Below are positions 1 to 48,362 of a DNA stretch of 64,000 bases, piece after piece. A program made the translations under genes and the position numbers. The stretch comes from Lutraria lutraria (taxonomy: Eukaryota; Mollusca; Bivalvia; Venerida; Mactridae): positions 29,437,912 to 29,501,911 of the forward strand of contig OZ026848.1 in assembly GCA_964023205.1 (NCBI GenBank), given 5' to 3'. Numbering within the stretch: the stretch's first letter is position 1; every line of letters begins with the position of its first letter. Under the pieces are notes generated by a model that saw only the letters and a program-made list of their open reading frames with translations, searched no databases and was not told the DNA's origin.

Positions 1-768
1 TCTGAAAGGTCTAGGAGTCCTTCCCAAAAAATTGGCGTCCTCGAGATTCCGGTCCAACCTTGTATATGTTTGTTCTCTCTGTACTCGGAGATCCTTTAAT
101 CTCTGGCATATATGACTCTTTTATGCATGGGTCTGGGAGTCAGACTTGCCACATTAAAGTATTTCTTTTGTCCTTATGGACTGCACTGCTTAAGCATCTT
201 AGCCTTTTAAGTTCTGGCATTTCTATTCAATTGAACAAACTTGAAAAGAAATATGACCAACTCTAACATATTTCAGTTTTCCCTTATAAATGTATGTGTT
301 TTTTTTTCTTTTCAATAATAGCAGTAGTGATTATTCTAAGGAATGTAGCCCACTTTGTGCAGCCTTGCTGTTGGGTTAAGTCTTTGGTATTATACTTGAT
401 TAAGAAGGTCTGCCTGCTGTGCTTAGGGTCAGGGGTTCAAACCTGGGTTTCCAATCTGAGATTTTTCATTAATTAATAATGTAATTCTTAACCATGACTG
501 TACATGCGCAAACCCCAGTCTGCGTAAAGATTAAGTGATCTAGCATCATTTTAAGAACCTGATTATATTCTTTTATTGTTAGAATAAATGAAATAGAATT
601 ATGAGTCATTGTGTTCTGTTGTTCTAAGAAATTCTATATATGATATACTGTTAATAAATCGATAGGCATTTGATGGAGCAGTGAAATCGTTACTTAGGTA
701 ACAGTTGTATATCGTCTGGGAATGTCATGTTACGAATGCTATCACTCAGGACGATAACGGCTATTCCC

Positions 769-1003
769 TGGTTGAGTGGTAATGTGCTGGACTTCTAAAC
801 AAAAGGTTGTTGGTTGGAATCTTGGCTCCTGCCTTGCAGTATATCAGGGCTGCCTTTACAGTATCCCTATCATTCCTACAACTAAATACTTTATGAAATT
901 CATAGGAAACGGCTGAGGTGTGTTACACAGCAGTGCTTTACACTCAAGGCATGATAAATGACCATAGCCATTGAATGGGCTATTAAAAGAGATAAATAAA
1001 ATC
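769..1003 (+). mobile_element. SINE, family B
   Basis: A-box remnant GGTTGAGTGGTAATG, then TGGACTTCTAAACAAAAGG and a 3' end CCATTGAATGGGC...GATAAATAAA shared with the copies at 36179 and 55071. Diverged. Confidence 0.7.
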
Positions 1004-1784
1004 TTATTGATTATTCATTTGAATTGCTGCAATTACTTTATCATTATAATTGATTAATACATCTGAAATGAATGGAAATATTCTATAGTTGTGTCGTCAT
1101 AATTGTTGTCATGGTGATTTTGATTGTGTGATGCCATCCTGATTTTTATTGCTTTCAATTCATTTTATGCATGTCCTTGGTTAAGCATAATGGTTGCTTT
1201 GCAGGGCCTTTTTTCAACAAATCGGGGCCTTAGCCTTTCATTTTGAGAATTCAAGCACGGTTTTTGGTCATAAAAAATAGAGAGTTGCATCTGTTTGATA
1301 ATTGAAAACATAATTATCTAACAATGAAGCACAACAGTTATTTCTTCAACCAAATTGGAAAAAAGAGGCTTTTTGCAGTTGTGAAGTCACTCAACATCAT
1401 AAAAAAGGCTCTGCTTTTAATGTTGATGATAATGAGTTTTTGTTTGTTATCATTAAACCTCCATTGTTGAGTCCTCTGAATTATCATTTGTATAATTATT
1501 ACTGTGTATAGCAATGGTCGCCATCTTGTGAAAGCATGCACCAATGTGGTAAGCAATAAGCAATCAAACTTCTGCCTGCCTTTGATTTTTGACAACATCT
1601 TTTATCCAGGAAAATGGATTCAATGATGGTTTTAGCAGAATTGTTTATTGATCAACACATCCTAGTATTTGGGTTAATTGAAAATGTGTGTGGAAAAAAT
1701 ATTTTCTCAGAAGGAAAATTGTTATATATTAACATGTAGATTGTCTGTTGTTGTGGGATTTAGGTATTCTTGAAGTTATTTACA

Positions 1785-1941
1785 TATAGTTAAACCTGTG
1801 AACAAAGGTCTTTATTGACAGGCGGTCTTTATTTGGAGGTCATTTTGTTTCAAATAATCAGTGATGACTTTTGACAGAATTGCCTTTTGTTCATAAGGGG
1901 GCCTTTATTCGGAGGTGGCCACAGACACTGGTTTTACTGTA
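1785..1941. mobile_element. MITE family 1 (TIR near CAGTCAAACCTGTG)
   Basis: Begins TATAGTTAAACCTGTGAA and ends CACTGGTTTTACTGTA. Internal CTTTATTTGGAGGTCATTTTG and GGCCTTTATTCGGAGGTGG are shared with the other copies. TA at both ends and CAGT termini suggest a Tc1/mariner-type non-autonomous element (inference). Confidence 0.8.
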
Positions 1942-2580
1942 CCTCAATAAAAAATAGTTAGATTAGTGGAGTGATTTTGAAAACAGTGCAAATTTAATAA
2001 GGATGATACTAAAAAATGAATAAAATATGAAGTTATTGCGTAACTGCCATATTAAACTGCATTAAACAGCTGCATGGAGCCTCACGAACGGTTGTATACG
2101 ACCCATTAATAATTACCAAATTTTAACTAATAAACACTGTTTTAGAAGTCATGATTTATTACTGTGAATGCTTCAATTATCTGTCAAATTATATCCATTG
2201 CATTCAAACAGTCACATTGACATTTCAATTGAATTTCTGTGTTTGTTTTTAAGGCCAACACAACACAGTTAAATCATTCCAAGTTTTTTTTCCATCAGGG
2301 GAAAGGAGGCTGGGCCCTATAAGGAAGGGGAAACATGACAAAGCATACAGAATTATGTTCCTTGTAGAATATAACATTGATGCTTACAGACAGAGCTCTC
2401 CTGCAGGTCAATCGAAAATGTTTATTTTCAAGAAAATTGAAATTTTACTGAAGGGGACGCTTTTATGAAATTTAGGAGGAAAAACATACATTTCAGATCA
2501 GTCCCCCCCAAAACACTGCATTCAGTCCTGTAATTTAATCTGGATTTATTTTGTTAGCATGCTTCATCTTATACACAACT

Positions 2581-2815
2581 CGCCTCCGTGGTCGAGTGGT
2601 TAAGGTTGCTGACTTCAAATCACTGTAACCTCTCACTGATTGAGGGTTGTTGGTTCAAGCCTGGCTAACGACATTGTCTCTTTATGTGAGAAAATAGGCA
2701 GTTGCTTACGGAGGATGGGAGTCTAGTACTGGTTCTTCCCAGGAGCGATGCTTAGGTGAACATGAATCTGACTGTTGAAAGGGGCGTAAAATAAGATATA
2801 AACAAACAAACAAAA
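2581..2815 (+). mobile_element. tRNA-derived SINE, family A
   Basis: Head begins GCCTCCGTGGTCGAGTGG with a Pol III A box (TGGTCGAGTGG), and a B box-like GGTTCAAGCC lies about 50 bp on. The body has TCTCTTTATGTGAGAAA and GTCTAGTACTGG, and the element ends GGGGCGTAAAA followed by (CAAA)n. Head layout suggests a tRNA-Ser or tRNA-Leu ancestor. Confidence 0.88.
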
Positions 2816-4159
2816 TTATCTTATACACAATGTTTGGGGTTCTATGCACGATTTCAGTTAAATACATACACTGGCAACCAGTTATCCTGAAGTCTTCAAC
2901 ATTAACTTGCCTTGTTCTCCTCAAGTAACTTCCAAACCCTGGATTCGTGGATATGTCTTCTCGCAATTCTCTTTTCATTGATGTGGAGTTTTCTGTTGAC
3001 ACAGTTCATAGGCCTAGCTGGAGCAGCGTGTTCTACTAATAAACAATATTTACAGAAGGAAGTCTTTGATTGTGCCATGATTATTGAGAATTCGCTGAGT
3101 CGGCTAAAATTTCGATGCGGTGTGCTCGATATGTGTGTGACAGAAACTTGTAAGAAGACTTAGAATATATATTGATATAATATTTACTTGAAGAAAGGAA
3201 TATGTTCCCCTGTTAGCTAGATATATATCTAAATTTTTGGTGTTGACAATCTGTTACTTAGCTCTTGTAATTATGTAAAATCATGTTATGAGGCCATTCT
3301 TAAAACTATTTTGGCTTACTGTTGCGCAGCCCAAACTGTTAAAAATTGGTATTTAGGTAGGCATTGTTTTGTTATCTTTACTGCTTTATATTGAACATGA
3401 AAAGCTAAAATATAGAGCTAATAAAATATTTTGTCAGAATCGCCATAAAAAAATTGGGTGGGGGATTTTTAATGATTGGTGGTTAACAGTAAACTGATCT
3501 GCAGGTCAAACCCTTCTATGTAAAGTCTTATAAGTGCAAGTCACTGTAAGATCAGTTTTCATGAATACTTCCAGTACTTTGATTCAAAGATGGCTTCATG
3601 GAAACAAATTTATGGCGTTGAATGGCGCATGTTAACAATTACATCAATTTGAGATAAAATAAGAATGCAGGGGCATGATTGTGAATGAATTTTCTGCCTT
3701 AAAATGGAAACATTACTGATTATAAATTTGTTATCAAAGATGTTGATGCATTTTATATTGATTAGAAATGGCTTGTGAGTGATACAAATTTGAAAGTTTG
3801 CACTTTTTGAGATAGATATTGTTGATTTACTTTCATTGCCCAAATTCTGCACAATTTAGCATCAATGTTACTCCCACCTTGGGACCTTAATTTTGAGGCT
3901 GAGCCATTATCAAGCTGAAATATATTGGAAATATTGAATACCAGTCCTATAAAGATTTGATTGCCATAATGGGGTGGCTAGATGATTCATATGGTCTTAT
4001 TAATGAGTTACAATTTCGAAAATATTTAATGCCTGAAATATGGGATTATCATAATATTAATGAGATGGTCTTGATGTTACAATAAATTCTTGTTTTGCAA
4101 GTTTTCACTGTATCTCCTTATCATTGAAATTGTATTAATTTGTTTTGTCCCTTGAAATG

Positions 4160-4341
4160 TACAATGTAACCTCTCCAGAGTGGCCCCTCTTGAACAACAA
4201 CCTCACTTCAATAACAGCTTGGTGTCTTCCAACTGCATGATTTAAATATTAATTTAATCTCTGTAGAGCAACAACCTCTTAACAAAAACAACATGATTTT
4301 GCTACTCCCAAAGAGTGTTGCTTTGGAGAGGTTGCACTGTA
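4160..4341. mobile_element. MITE family 2 (TIR near TACAGTACAACCTCTCC)
   Basis: Begins TACAATGTAACCTCTCCAGA and ends TTTGGAGAGGTTGCACTGTA. The interior has GAACAACAACCTC and ATTAATTTAATCTCTGTAGA, shared with the copy at 33158. Confidence 0.82.
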
Positions 4342-4829
4342 TTCGTTGCCGTGACCCCGTTTAAATAGATAAGGATGGGATTTGTTCAGTCCCTGATAAG
4401 GAGTTGAAGCCCCCATTTGCTAGTTGCATGAGGTTATTAGATTTGTTTTCTAATCTTAAAAATTATTACATTACTAAGTGAATAGAAACATAATAAATCC
4501 CATGTGTATAAGATAATACAATTATTGTCTGATTGTCTCAGTTGTTCAGTCCCTTAAAATGATCATTGTGTTGCTAGAGTGATGTTAGGTTCTCTTATTT
4601 TTGTATATAGTAGAAACATAAATGGTAGTAATCTAATTTGATTTGAAAATATTACACTCTTAGTATTTCCCTTATGATGTGTAACATCACCTTTTCACCA
4701 TTTGAAGAAGTTATTTGGTTGGAAAATATGGAGGAATTAGTAGGATCTCACTCTGACAGGACTGCTGGGGTTAGTTCTAGTGGTTGTTCACTGGATATTA
4801 AAATGTGAAACCAAAAGGTATAGCAGCAT

Positions 4830-5320
4830 CATCAACAACATTATCAGTGACACAAACTTAACATACAGGGACAACAACTACTGCAGCAAAATACAGCAAG
4901 AAGTAAAACAACAACAATACCTACAGCAACAACAACAGGTAAACAACAAGTGTAGCAACAACAACACATACAGCAACAAGAACAACAACAGGTAAACAAC
5001 AAGTGTAGCAACAACAACACATACAGCAACAACAACAACAACAACAGGTATGGCAACAACACCAACTAATTTAACACCAGCAATTACTGCAACAAATATT
5101 GCAACAAAAGCTACAATAGCAATAGAGGTAGCTACAGTAATACCTGCAGCACCATTAGTGGCAGTGATAACAACAAACAGCAGCAACTGTAACAATTGTA
5201 ACAACAACAGCAACTTCAAAAACCGGAACAGCAGTAAGAAGAACACAAAGTAAACAACAGAAGATGCTAAAAACTACAGCAGCATTAGCAACAACAATGA
5301 TGACAATAACGACATTTCAG
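4830..5320. repeat. CAA-rich compound microsatellite
   Basis: Interrupted (CAA)n with an internal duplication of about 54 bp around CAGGTAAACAACAAGTGTAG (from about 4936 and about 4990). Open frames with Gln, Asn or Thr runs (and Leu/Cys runs on the other strand) are low-complexity by-products. Confidence 0.9.
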
Positions 5321-5689
5321 TAGTAGTAGTAGTATCCAGGAAAGCTGTTCAGAATTGGGTCGTGTCCGTACCAGCAATGGATTGTTTGCAAATAAACTTG
5401 AAATACAAAAAAGCTTGAAGTGGTTTGTATTTGAGATTTGTTCTTGACAGATGAGATGTTTTGTATTATTTCTATGATGTCCTTGAGAGAGAGGAGACAA
5501 TTAGCCGGATGAAAATATTTTTGTACAAGGGTCATCAACTATGATTGAGGCTTTCACTAATAAATTGCTGGTTTTCATATCAATAATTCTTGATTTATAC
5601 AAGTTCAACTATGTTCTAGAATACAGTAAAGACTCAACTTCATGGTCACCTTTTGGACCAAATGAATTGGTTTTTAGAAACTGAATACA

Positions 5690-5772
5690 GGTCAGCTTTC
5701 CATAGTCATCACTCGCTTGGCACACATGAATTTTTGTGCAGACCAAAGAACTACATTTTTCTACATGAGCAC
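5690..5772 (+). repeat. Interspersed repeat E, fragment
   Basis: CATAGTCATCACTCGCTTGG, GTGCAGACCAAAGAACTAC and TTTTTCTACATGAG. Confidence 0.6.
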
Positions 5773-5850
5773 TAATTTTAGATGTTCAAGTGCAAAATAA
5801 GAATATGTACGCATATAGACAAATACGAGAACTGAGAAGTCAGTGGTACC

Positions 5851-6070
5851 CGCCTCCGTGGTCGAGTTGTTAAGGTCGCTGACATCAAATCACTGTAACC
5901 TCTCACAGATAGAGGGTTGTGGGTTTGAGCCCAGCTACCGACCATGTCTCTTTATGTGAGAAAGTAAGCAGTTGCATAATTATGGTGGATGTGAGTCTAG
6001 TACTGGTTTGGTGAACTATCCACCTCATATGACTGACTGTTGAAAAAGGGGCGTAAAACCCAAACAAACC
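5851..6070 (+). mobile_element. tRNA-derived SINE, family A
   Basis: Same head (CGCCTCCGTGGTCGAGTTG), body and tail as the copy at 2581, ending GGGGCGTAAAACCCAAACAA. Confidence 0.88.
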
Positions 6071-7148
6071 AACATGAAGTGGTATCCAGTTACGATGGTC
6101 TTACTTATGTATGTTTTACAACAGTTTTAACGCTGCTTTGTTTACGTATCATATTTTACACCACAAAGCCACAAAATATATTGTGATACAAAAAAACATG
6201 TGTACTTACTGTAGCTTGTTTGTTTATTTAGTGTATGAATGTTTATTGTACTGTTGATGTTTAAGGATGCAGTAAAATCATCAAAGAATTGACTGATAAC
6301 TTGTCATATTTATGTTAATTTTAATACTTGATAAATGTCTTACCTGTCTATAATTTTAAAAACACTGTTAAAGGTGTAGGACTTATTTTAGTCAGATTTT
6401 GTTGGTGTGCTTGTTTCTGTTGGTATAATGCCACTTGTAAACAATGTAGACTGGCTGGTTCACCTAACCATGCAATTGTCCAAGACTGCAATCTTACCAG
6501 TACTAACTAATCATTCAACTAAGGGGCTGGCAACTTCTCCATACATGGTGGAAATTGACATTTTTGTGAAATTTTTATGGAAGGGTATGATTTGCAGTGA
6601 CTGGGATTAAAACCCAGGTTGCTGGATAACAAGTTTAGTGCCAGAATGTTGAACTTTAGTAGGGCTTTGGCAAGTACTCGAGTACTCGGGTATTCACAAA
6701 TTAAATTGAAAAATCGAGTATGAATAAACGTCATTACTATGAATCATGGTTCGCAATCTTGTTTTTTAACAAATTAAAAGTGTATTCTTTGTTCTTAAAC
6801 ATCCCTTTTCTCTGAATAAATATTGTCATATCATTTACTACTTTGTTTGCCAAGATGTCCAATCGGTTCTTTAAAATAATGATGCTGGTGAGTCAATTTA
6901 CTGGAAGGGAGTACATATAAATTTAAGCCAACATATATTGATTTACTTCACTATTCCTTAAATACTTTGAGCTGTGTTAAGACTGGAGTTTTGAAGTTTT
7001 AGATGGGTTACTTGATAACAAAAGATTTGTGATTCGATTTGTGGATCATAAGTGTTGAATCGTGGATTGGATCGGATCGCCATTTACCCAACGATCCACA
7101 GCCCTCAACTTTAGTGTCAGGAATTATTTTAAACCCTAAAAAAATGTG

Positions 7149-7237
7149 CCTGTTTCCCTGTCAAATAGTTATTCAAAATTCATGTACTATTCATGAAGTA
7201 TGCAAGAAAAGTTCAAGAAAAATTTGTATTTTCCATA
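7149..7237. repeat. TTCATGAA palindromic repeat, copy
   Basis: CCCTGTCAAATAGTTATTC followed by ACTATTCATGAAGTATGCA and AGTTCAAGAAAAATTTG. The same parts recur at 8938, 11455, 12493, 17500 and 20077. Confidence 0.7.
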
Positions 7238-8504
7238 GGTTAGTAAAATAATCTAATAGTTTCCCTTAATTAAGGGTTTGGACCTTTAGTGATAAACATT
7301 GGTCGCCCTGAGGTCACACATTATGTGGATTTAAGTAATAAAATTTAATTTGAAAGCTCACTTGAAAATGTCAATATTAGTCAGCGATTTAAGTGAGACC
7401 ATCAATTGGACTAATGCCTAACTGTATTATTACTTATAACTAGATCAAACTGAATAAATGTTCCAAGTTTTTGCAGGAAAATGTGTGCAGGATTCTATAT
7501 TGGAATAATCAAAGTTTATTGAACTTCTTGTTTGAAGTCAAGGATTCAAATTAAAATGCACTGCTGTTAATTGTTATGGTAATGTGAAGTTGTAATTTGT
7601 TGCCTAAAGATAAGAACATTTTCTTTTCATGGTTGATTTCTGTTTTGTTTTTCAAACTCTTTGAAGTTTTAATTAGCGGTATCAATTTACTTGAAGCGAT
7701 AGATTTGTTTTAAGAAAAAAGTATTTAAAAAAAAAAATAGTTTGTGATAAATTTTGCTATTAAGAAGATATCTGATTCACTGAAATCAGTTCGAAATTTC
7801 AGTTTGAGATTTTTTGTTGAATTCTTATATAAAGCGGATGTTAAAAAATTGTACGCTCAGCATATTTTTGTTGCGTGTTGGCATAACTCGTTGTATTATG
7901 TACTACTTTGTCTTTTGGTGAGATGATATTGATCTGCAGATTAAGACTCACTTGCCAAGTTGAAAAATTCTCCGATCCATACAAGAAGTAGAAAGTAGTT
8001 CTCATTGCACAATTCTTATTGTTCGAGGGGTATTGACTTACATTATGGAAATGAATTCCCGATATTATCTATTATTTAGAGTTACGTTGTATTTTGACAC
8101 CTGTTGATAGTTAAGAATTTTTATGTGAGTTTGTATGCTAGTTGCAATTATTTACCTGCTAAATGGCTAGGTAGATATTATTTGCCAAATATTTGTGTTG
8201 TTCACAATGCTATGTTGTGAGAATTACGTATTGTGCAATCTATTTGTGACTTACGCATAGCAAGAGTGGAAGATAATTAATTAGTTTTCTACCTAAATGA
8301 ATTAATGTGCTACTTTGAATCTGTGACCATATATAGCACATGTGGGATATATTTATACATACATCGCAGATTAGTTCATAGAATGTGACTGCTTTGTGCT
8401 AGTTGTCAAGAATAATTCAGTAAAGATCAGGAAATTAAAATAATACTGGTTGTGTGGAAATTTCGCTTCTGCTTTTAACATTGTGATATGTATACCAAGT
8501 AAAA

Positions 8505-45046
<36,542 letters not shown>

Positions 45047-47715
45047 CAGATTTCTCGACAACAACTGTGGGCTTCAACACATGGTCAATCAAAACTATCG
45101 TAACAACTGCTGATCCACCAGAAAACTGCATGTTTTGTCTGTCTTTGAATGGTGGAGAATTACTTCATGCCACGCCCCCATGTGACCCGCTAAGTTATAA
45201 TGGCTGCATGTTGTGATATTAAGACATTGTCACTTCTATGACAAGATGCAATTGGCAAATGGCATGACTTGATTTAAAAAACCAGTTGTTTATTATGGCT
45301 TATTGAGAGACGGAATATTTTTATGATGATGGAAACTATTTACTTGATGTGGCATTAGTAGACATATGATAGATTATTGAGAATCATGAAAAACATTAAT
45401 GTCTATTTATGGAAATTTATCCCCTTTTTCAGTGAATTTTGGGATAATTCTTACAAGTTTAACATATTTTTTTACCAACTTCATTTCAAAGGCTGGCCAT
45501 GTTGCAGGCATAAGAATAAAAAATTGCTAAACTGATCATTTGAAGAAACTTACTTTTAAAAGCATACATTGTCCATTATATTTTGAATAATATTTTGATA
45601 GTTTGAATTATATGTAAATCGTCCGCATTTTAATCAGAAAATGTATTTTTTTTTAATGAAGGGTACTCTGCGAAGTACTAACTTCACTGATTTCTTTTTT
45701 AATTCTCATTTAATCATGTTAACCATTTATAAATTTTAAGATTGTAATTTCTTACGGGAGGGGTTGATACAGAATATTTGTATTTTTCTGTATCTTATTT
45801 TGATGCACAAAATTCAACAAAAAGATCCATTTTTTCCATGATTGTTTTTTTTTTATTACAAGTATCATGTTTGTTTATCATACTGTGATTTGTTTCCTAG
45901 CATATTATTGATAAAATAATTGTTCTGTATCTATGATGATTTGATCAGATGAAATGAATTAGGTAAATATTTAGGCCTAAATAAATTCTTTGTTTCTGGT
46001 GACATGCTTATGAAAAATAGGATCGGTAGTTTGGGCCTTTTTTTGTCCATGAAAGCGTGTGGAAAGGTTAAGAGTGAGAAGGTGGATTTTCTGTTCCTCG
46101 GGTTAATAAAAAGTTCACGGTCGCTGGAAAATTGTGGGTAGGTCCAGTAACCAGAAGCAGATAATTTTTTTATGGCTTAATATATAAGTAGTAATTAACT
46201 CTCTTGGTTCTTGTAATTTTTCGTACTGAATCATCTCCCTTTAAGATTATATCTGGAATTAATAACAAGTGCTGATCTGTTCTGCTACAGTTTAAATGTG
46301 CTATTTTAATATTTTTGAGAGATTTTTGCATATTTCAATTTACTTCAAGGCATTCCATTATAATTACAAGAAATTCAGTTGAAATTATAAAATTATTTAT
46401 TTTTTGGTCAGCCCTGACATTTCTGATACTTGTTTGTGAATTTGTTTTAATGTTACTCTGTCACCTGCTTTCAAATTATGGAAAAGTAAAGATCAATAAA
46501 TAATAGGTTTTTATGCCCCGGGCATCAAATGATGTGGGGCCATTCTGTGATAATCTTTTACAGCTGTCTGTCCATCCGTATGAGGTCAAGCTGTCACTAG
46601 GGGCATATACATTTATTGAACTTGGTGTCGTGTTTTTTGAAGAGTTATCTGCCCCTGTATTTTTAGAAATTTTGAAACAAGATGCAACTTCATTTTTCGT
46701 CAGATAGCATTAAAATTGACGTCCTTTCTTGTAAACAAGACCTAATTGAACTGTATTTTCAGAACAATTTTTTGTCTATTGACTGGTCTAAATATTTAAT
46801 CATTGGTCGTTAAATTCATAATTAGTGCTTGCCCAACATTCTTATACAATCAATGACAAGGATTTTTAATTTTTTTGGCTTTCTTATCTTTCTTATAAGT
46901 TTGTTTTGGAGTGCTCCGACCCAGAATTTTAGCACTGGGTAGGTAGGTAGGTCAAAAAATTTAATTTTACTTATTTGCTAGGATTTTGTTTGTACGGCTC
47001 CTTTTAGCTTTCTTATTTACGAGACACATTTTAGGAAGGACAAAGTTTGCCCAGAATAAAAATGTAGAGAACTCTAGAATTTATCAATACTTCAGCATTT
47101 TCTTGTAGGAAATCATAAAAAGTAAGGATTCAATTTTTGATTAGGGGTTTTGTGCAGCATGTATTTTTTTAGGGTATGCTGAATATTTACAAAAATGAGA
47201 GTTGCTTGTAAAGGGAGATTTATCATGTATTGTATATAATCTGATTGTATCTATATTATTGTGTATATGAAATATTTCCTGTGTAGAAGCTGTTGCAATT
47301 ATTAGGAAGATATTTACTGTAAATATTGTTAAAATGAGATTTTGTATTGTATGCATGTGGTTATTTGTAAGAGATAGCAATTTTTGGATGTAATATAACT
47401 GCATAATTTAGGAACATTTTATAAATGAGATATTACAAGGGTGACTCTTACACGTTCAGTGGTTTGTGTAAAGTGTATGCACTTATGGAAATTTTCGCCG
47501 TGAATCTGGGCGTTTTTCTTTTTTTTTTTAAATGCTCTCCTGTTGAATTCTTGTGTGATTTTTGAATAATGAATTTATTTGCGATGTTTGTATCTTAATT
47601 CTGATATAAATAAATGATGAATTTGTTTGATATAATTATAGTACTAAATGTGTGTTATGAATGATATTTGTTGGTTATACATTTTAAGACATGAATAAAT
47701 GTTTTCAAAACAATT
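45047..47715 (+). other. PRKAG: Probable 3' UTR of PRKAG
   Basis: This AT-rich stretch follows the stop codon and shows no further splice-linked coding exon. AATAAA occurs at about 46496, at 47609 and at 47694. The last is followed by a GT-rich element (TTGCTTGTGTTTGC), the arrangement expected of a main cleavage site near 47715. The exact transcript end is inferred. Confidence 0.5.
47694..47699 (+). terminator. Candidate polyadenylation signal of PRKAG
   Basis: AATAAA followed within about 20 bases by T/GT-rich sequence. This is the last good signal before the opposite-strand gene. Upstream AATAAA copies at about 46496 and 47609 could give shorter 3' ends. Confidence 0.5.
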
Positions 47716-48026
47716 TGCTTGTGTTTGCTTTTCTTTCTGATAATCATTTATGGATTAAGTTTCTATTTGTTTACTTTGTTCCACCAGAATGTGCTTGTAC
47801 TAGTCAAACTTCTTTGAACACTCAATATTGCACTAAAAATTAAGGGACAATATCTGATTGGTTCTCAAAATTCTAGACCTCTTGTTAACCCATCTCTATC
47901 CAGAGTTCTCATTAGTAATCCCTCACATAAATCTCTTAACGTCTCAACTTTCACAATATTCTAGTAAAACTAAAACCAAACATGGTATACAATTCAATTT
48001 AAAAAATGAGTGACACGTTAACAGAG

Positions 48027-48243
48027 ATATAGTGCGATTTTATTAACCTGTCAAAGCTGAATAATTACACGGATGCTGGATGCGATTATTTTTAGCTTCG
48101 TATCGCAGTCGAAGTTTTCGTTTATTTTACTGTTATGGAATGTTCCAATCAATGTGTTGATATAACTCAAACGACAATTATCTATAACTTACGAAAGTAA
48201 TCAAACCTAACAGCTTTGACAGTTTAATAAAATCGCACTATAT
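48027..48243. mobile_element. 217-bp MITE with 33-bp near-perfect TIRs
   Basis: Left end ATATAGTGCGATTTTATTAA then CCTGTCAAAGCTG; the right end (48211-48243) is its reverse complement with one mismatch. The interior shows no coding potential. Only one copy is in the window. Confidence 0.85.
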
Positions 48244-48290
48244 ATATGCGAATGATAAACAACAACTTTGGATAGAGATCTCACATTTCA

Positions 48291-48362
48291 AGGGCTCAGT
48301 GCAACACTGTTGTAACTTGTTCTTATTTCAATACGAGTTACGACATTGTTGCGTTGAACCCT
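48291..48362. mobile_element. Hairpin element (family 3), copy 1
   Basis: AGGGCTCAGTGCAACACTG, then TTGTAACTTGTTC, and the returning arm GAGTTACGACATTGTTGCG, TTGAACCCT. Arms of about 26 bp pair with a ~20-nt loop. Confidence 0.85.

Larger units (their letters stand above)
1..8504. other. Upstream region with no supported gene
   Basis: No splice-linked coding exon was recognised on either strand. The region holds fragments or copies of several repeats (SINEs at 769, 2581 and 5851; inverted-repeat elements at 1785 and 4160; a CAA-rich block at 4830). The PRKAG promoter or further 5' exons may lie here, but no core promoter could be assigned with confidence. Confidence 0.5.

Noticed and set aside
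4780..5253. Gln/Asn/Thr-rich (+) and Leu/Val/Cys-rich (-) open frames
   Set aside because: They all come from the CAA-rich low-complexity block. Overlapping frames on both strands are equally open, which is typical of simple repeats.
46511..46740. Candidate repeat in the 3' UTR (CCCCGGGCATCAAATGATG)
   Set aside because: It resembles a dispersed repeat in style, but no second copy is present in this window, so it cannot be supported here.
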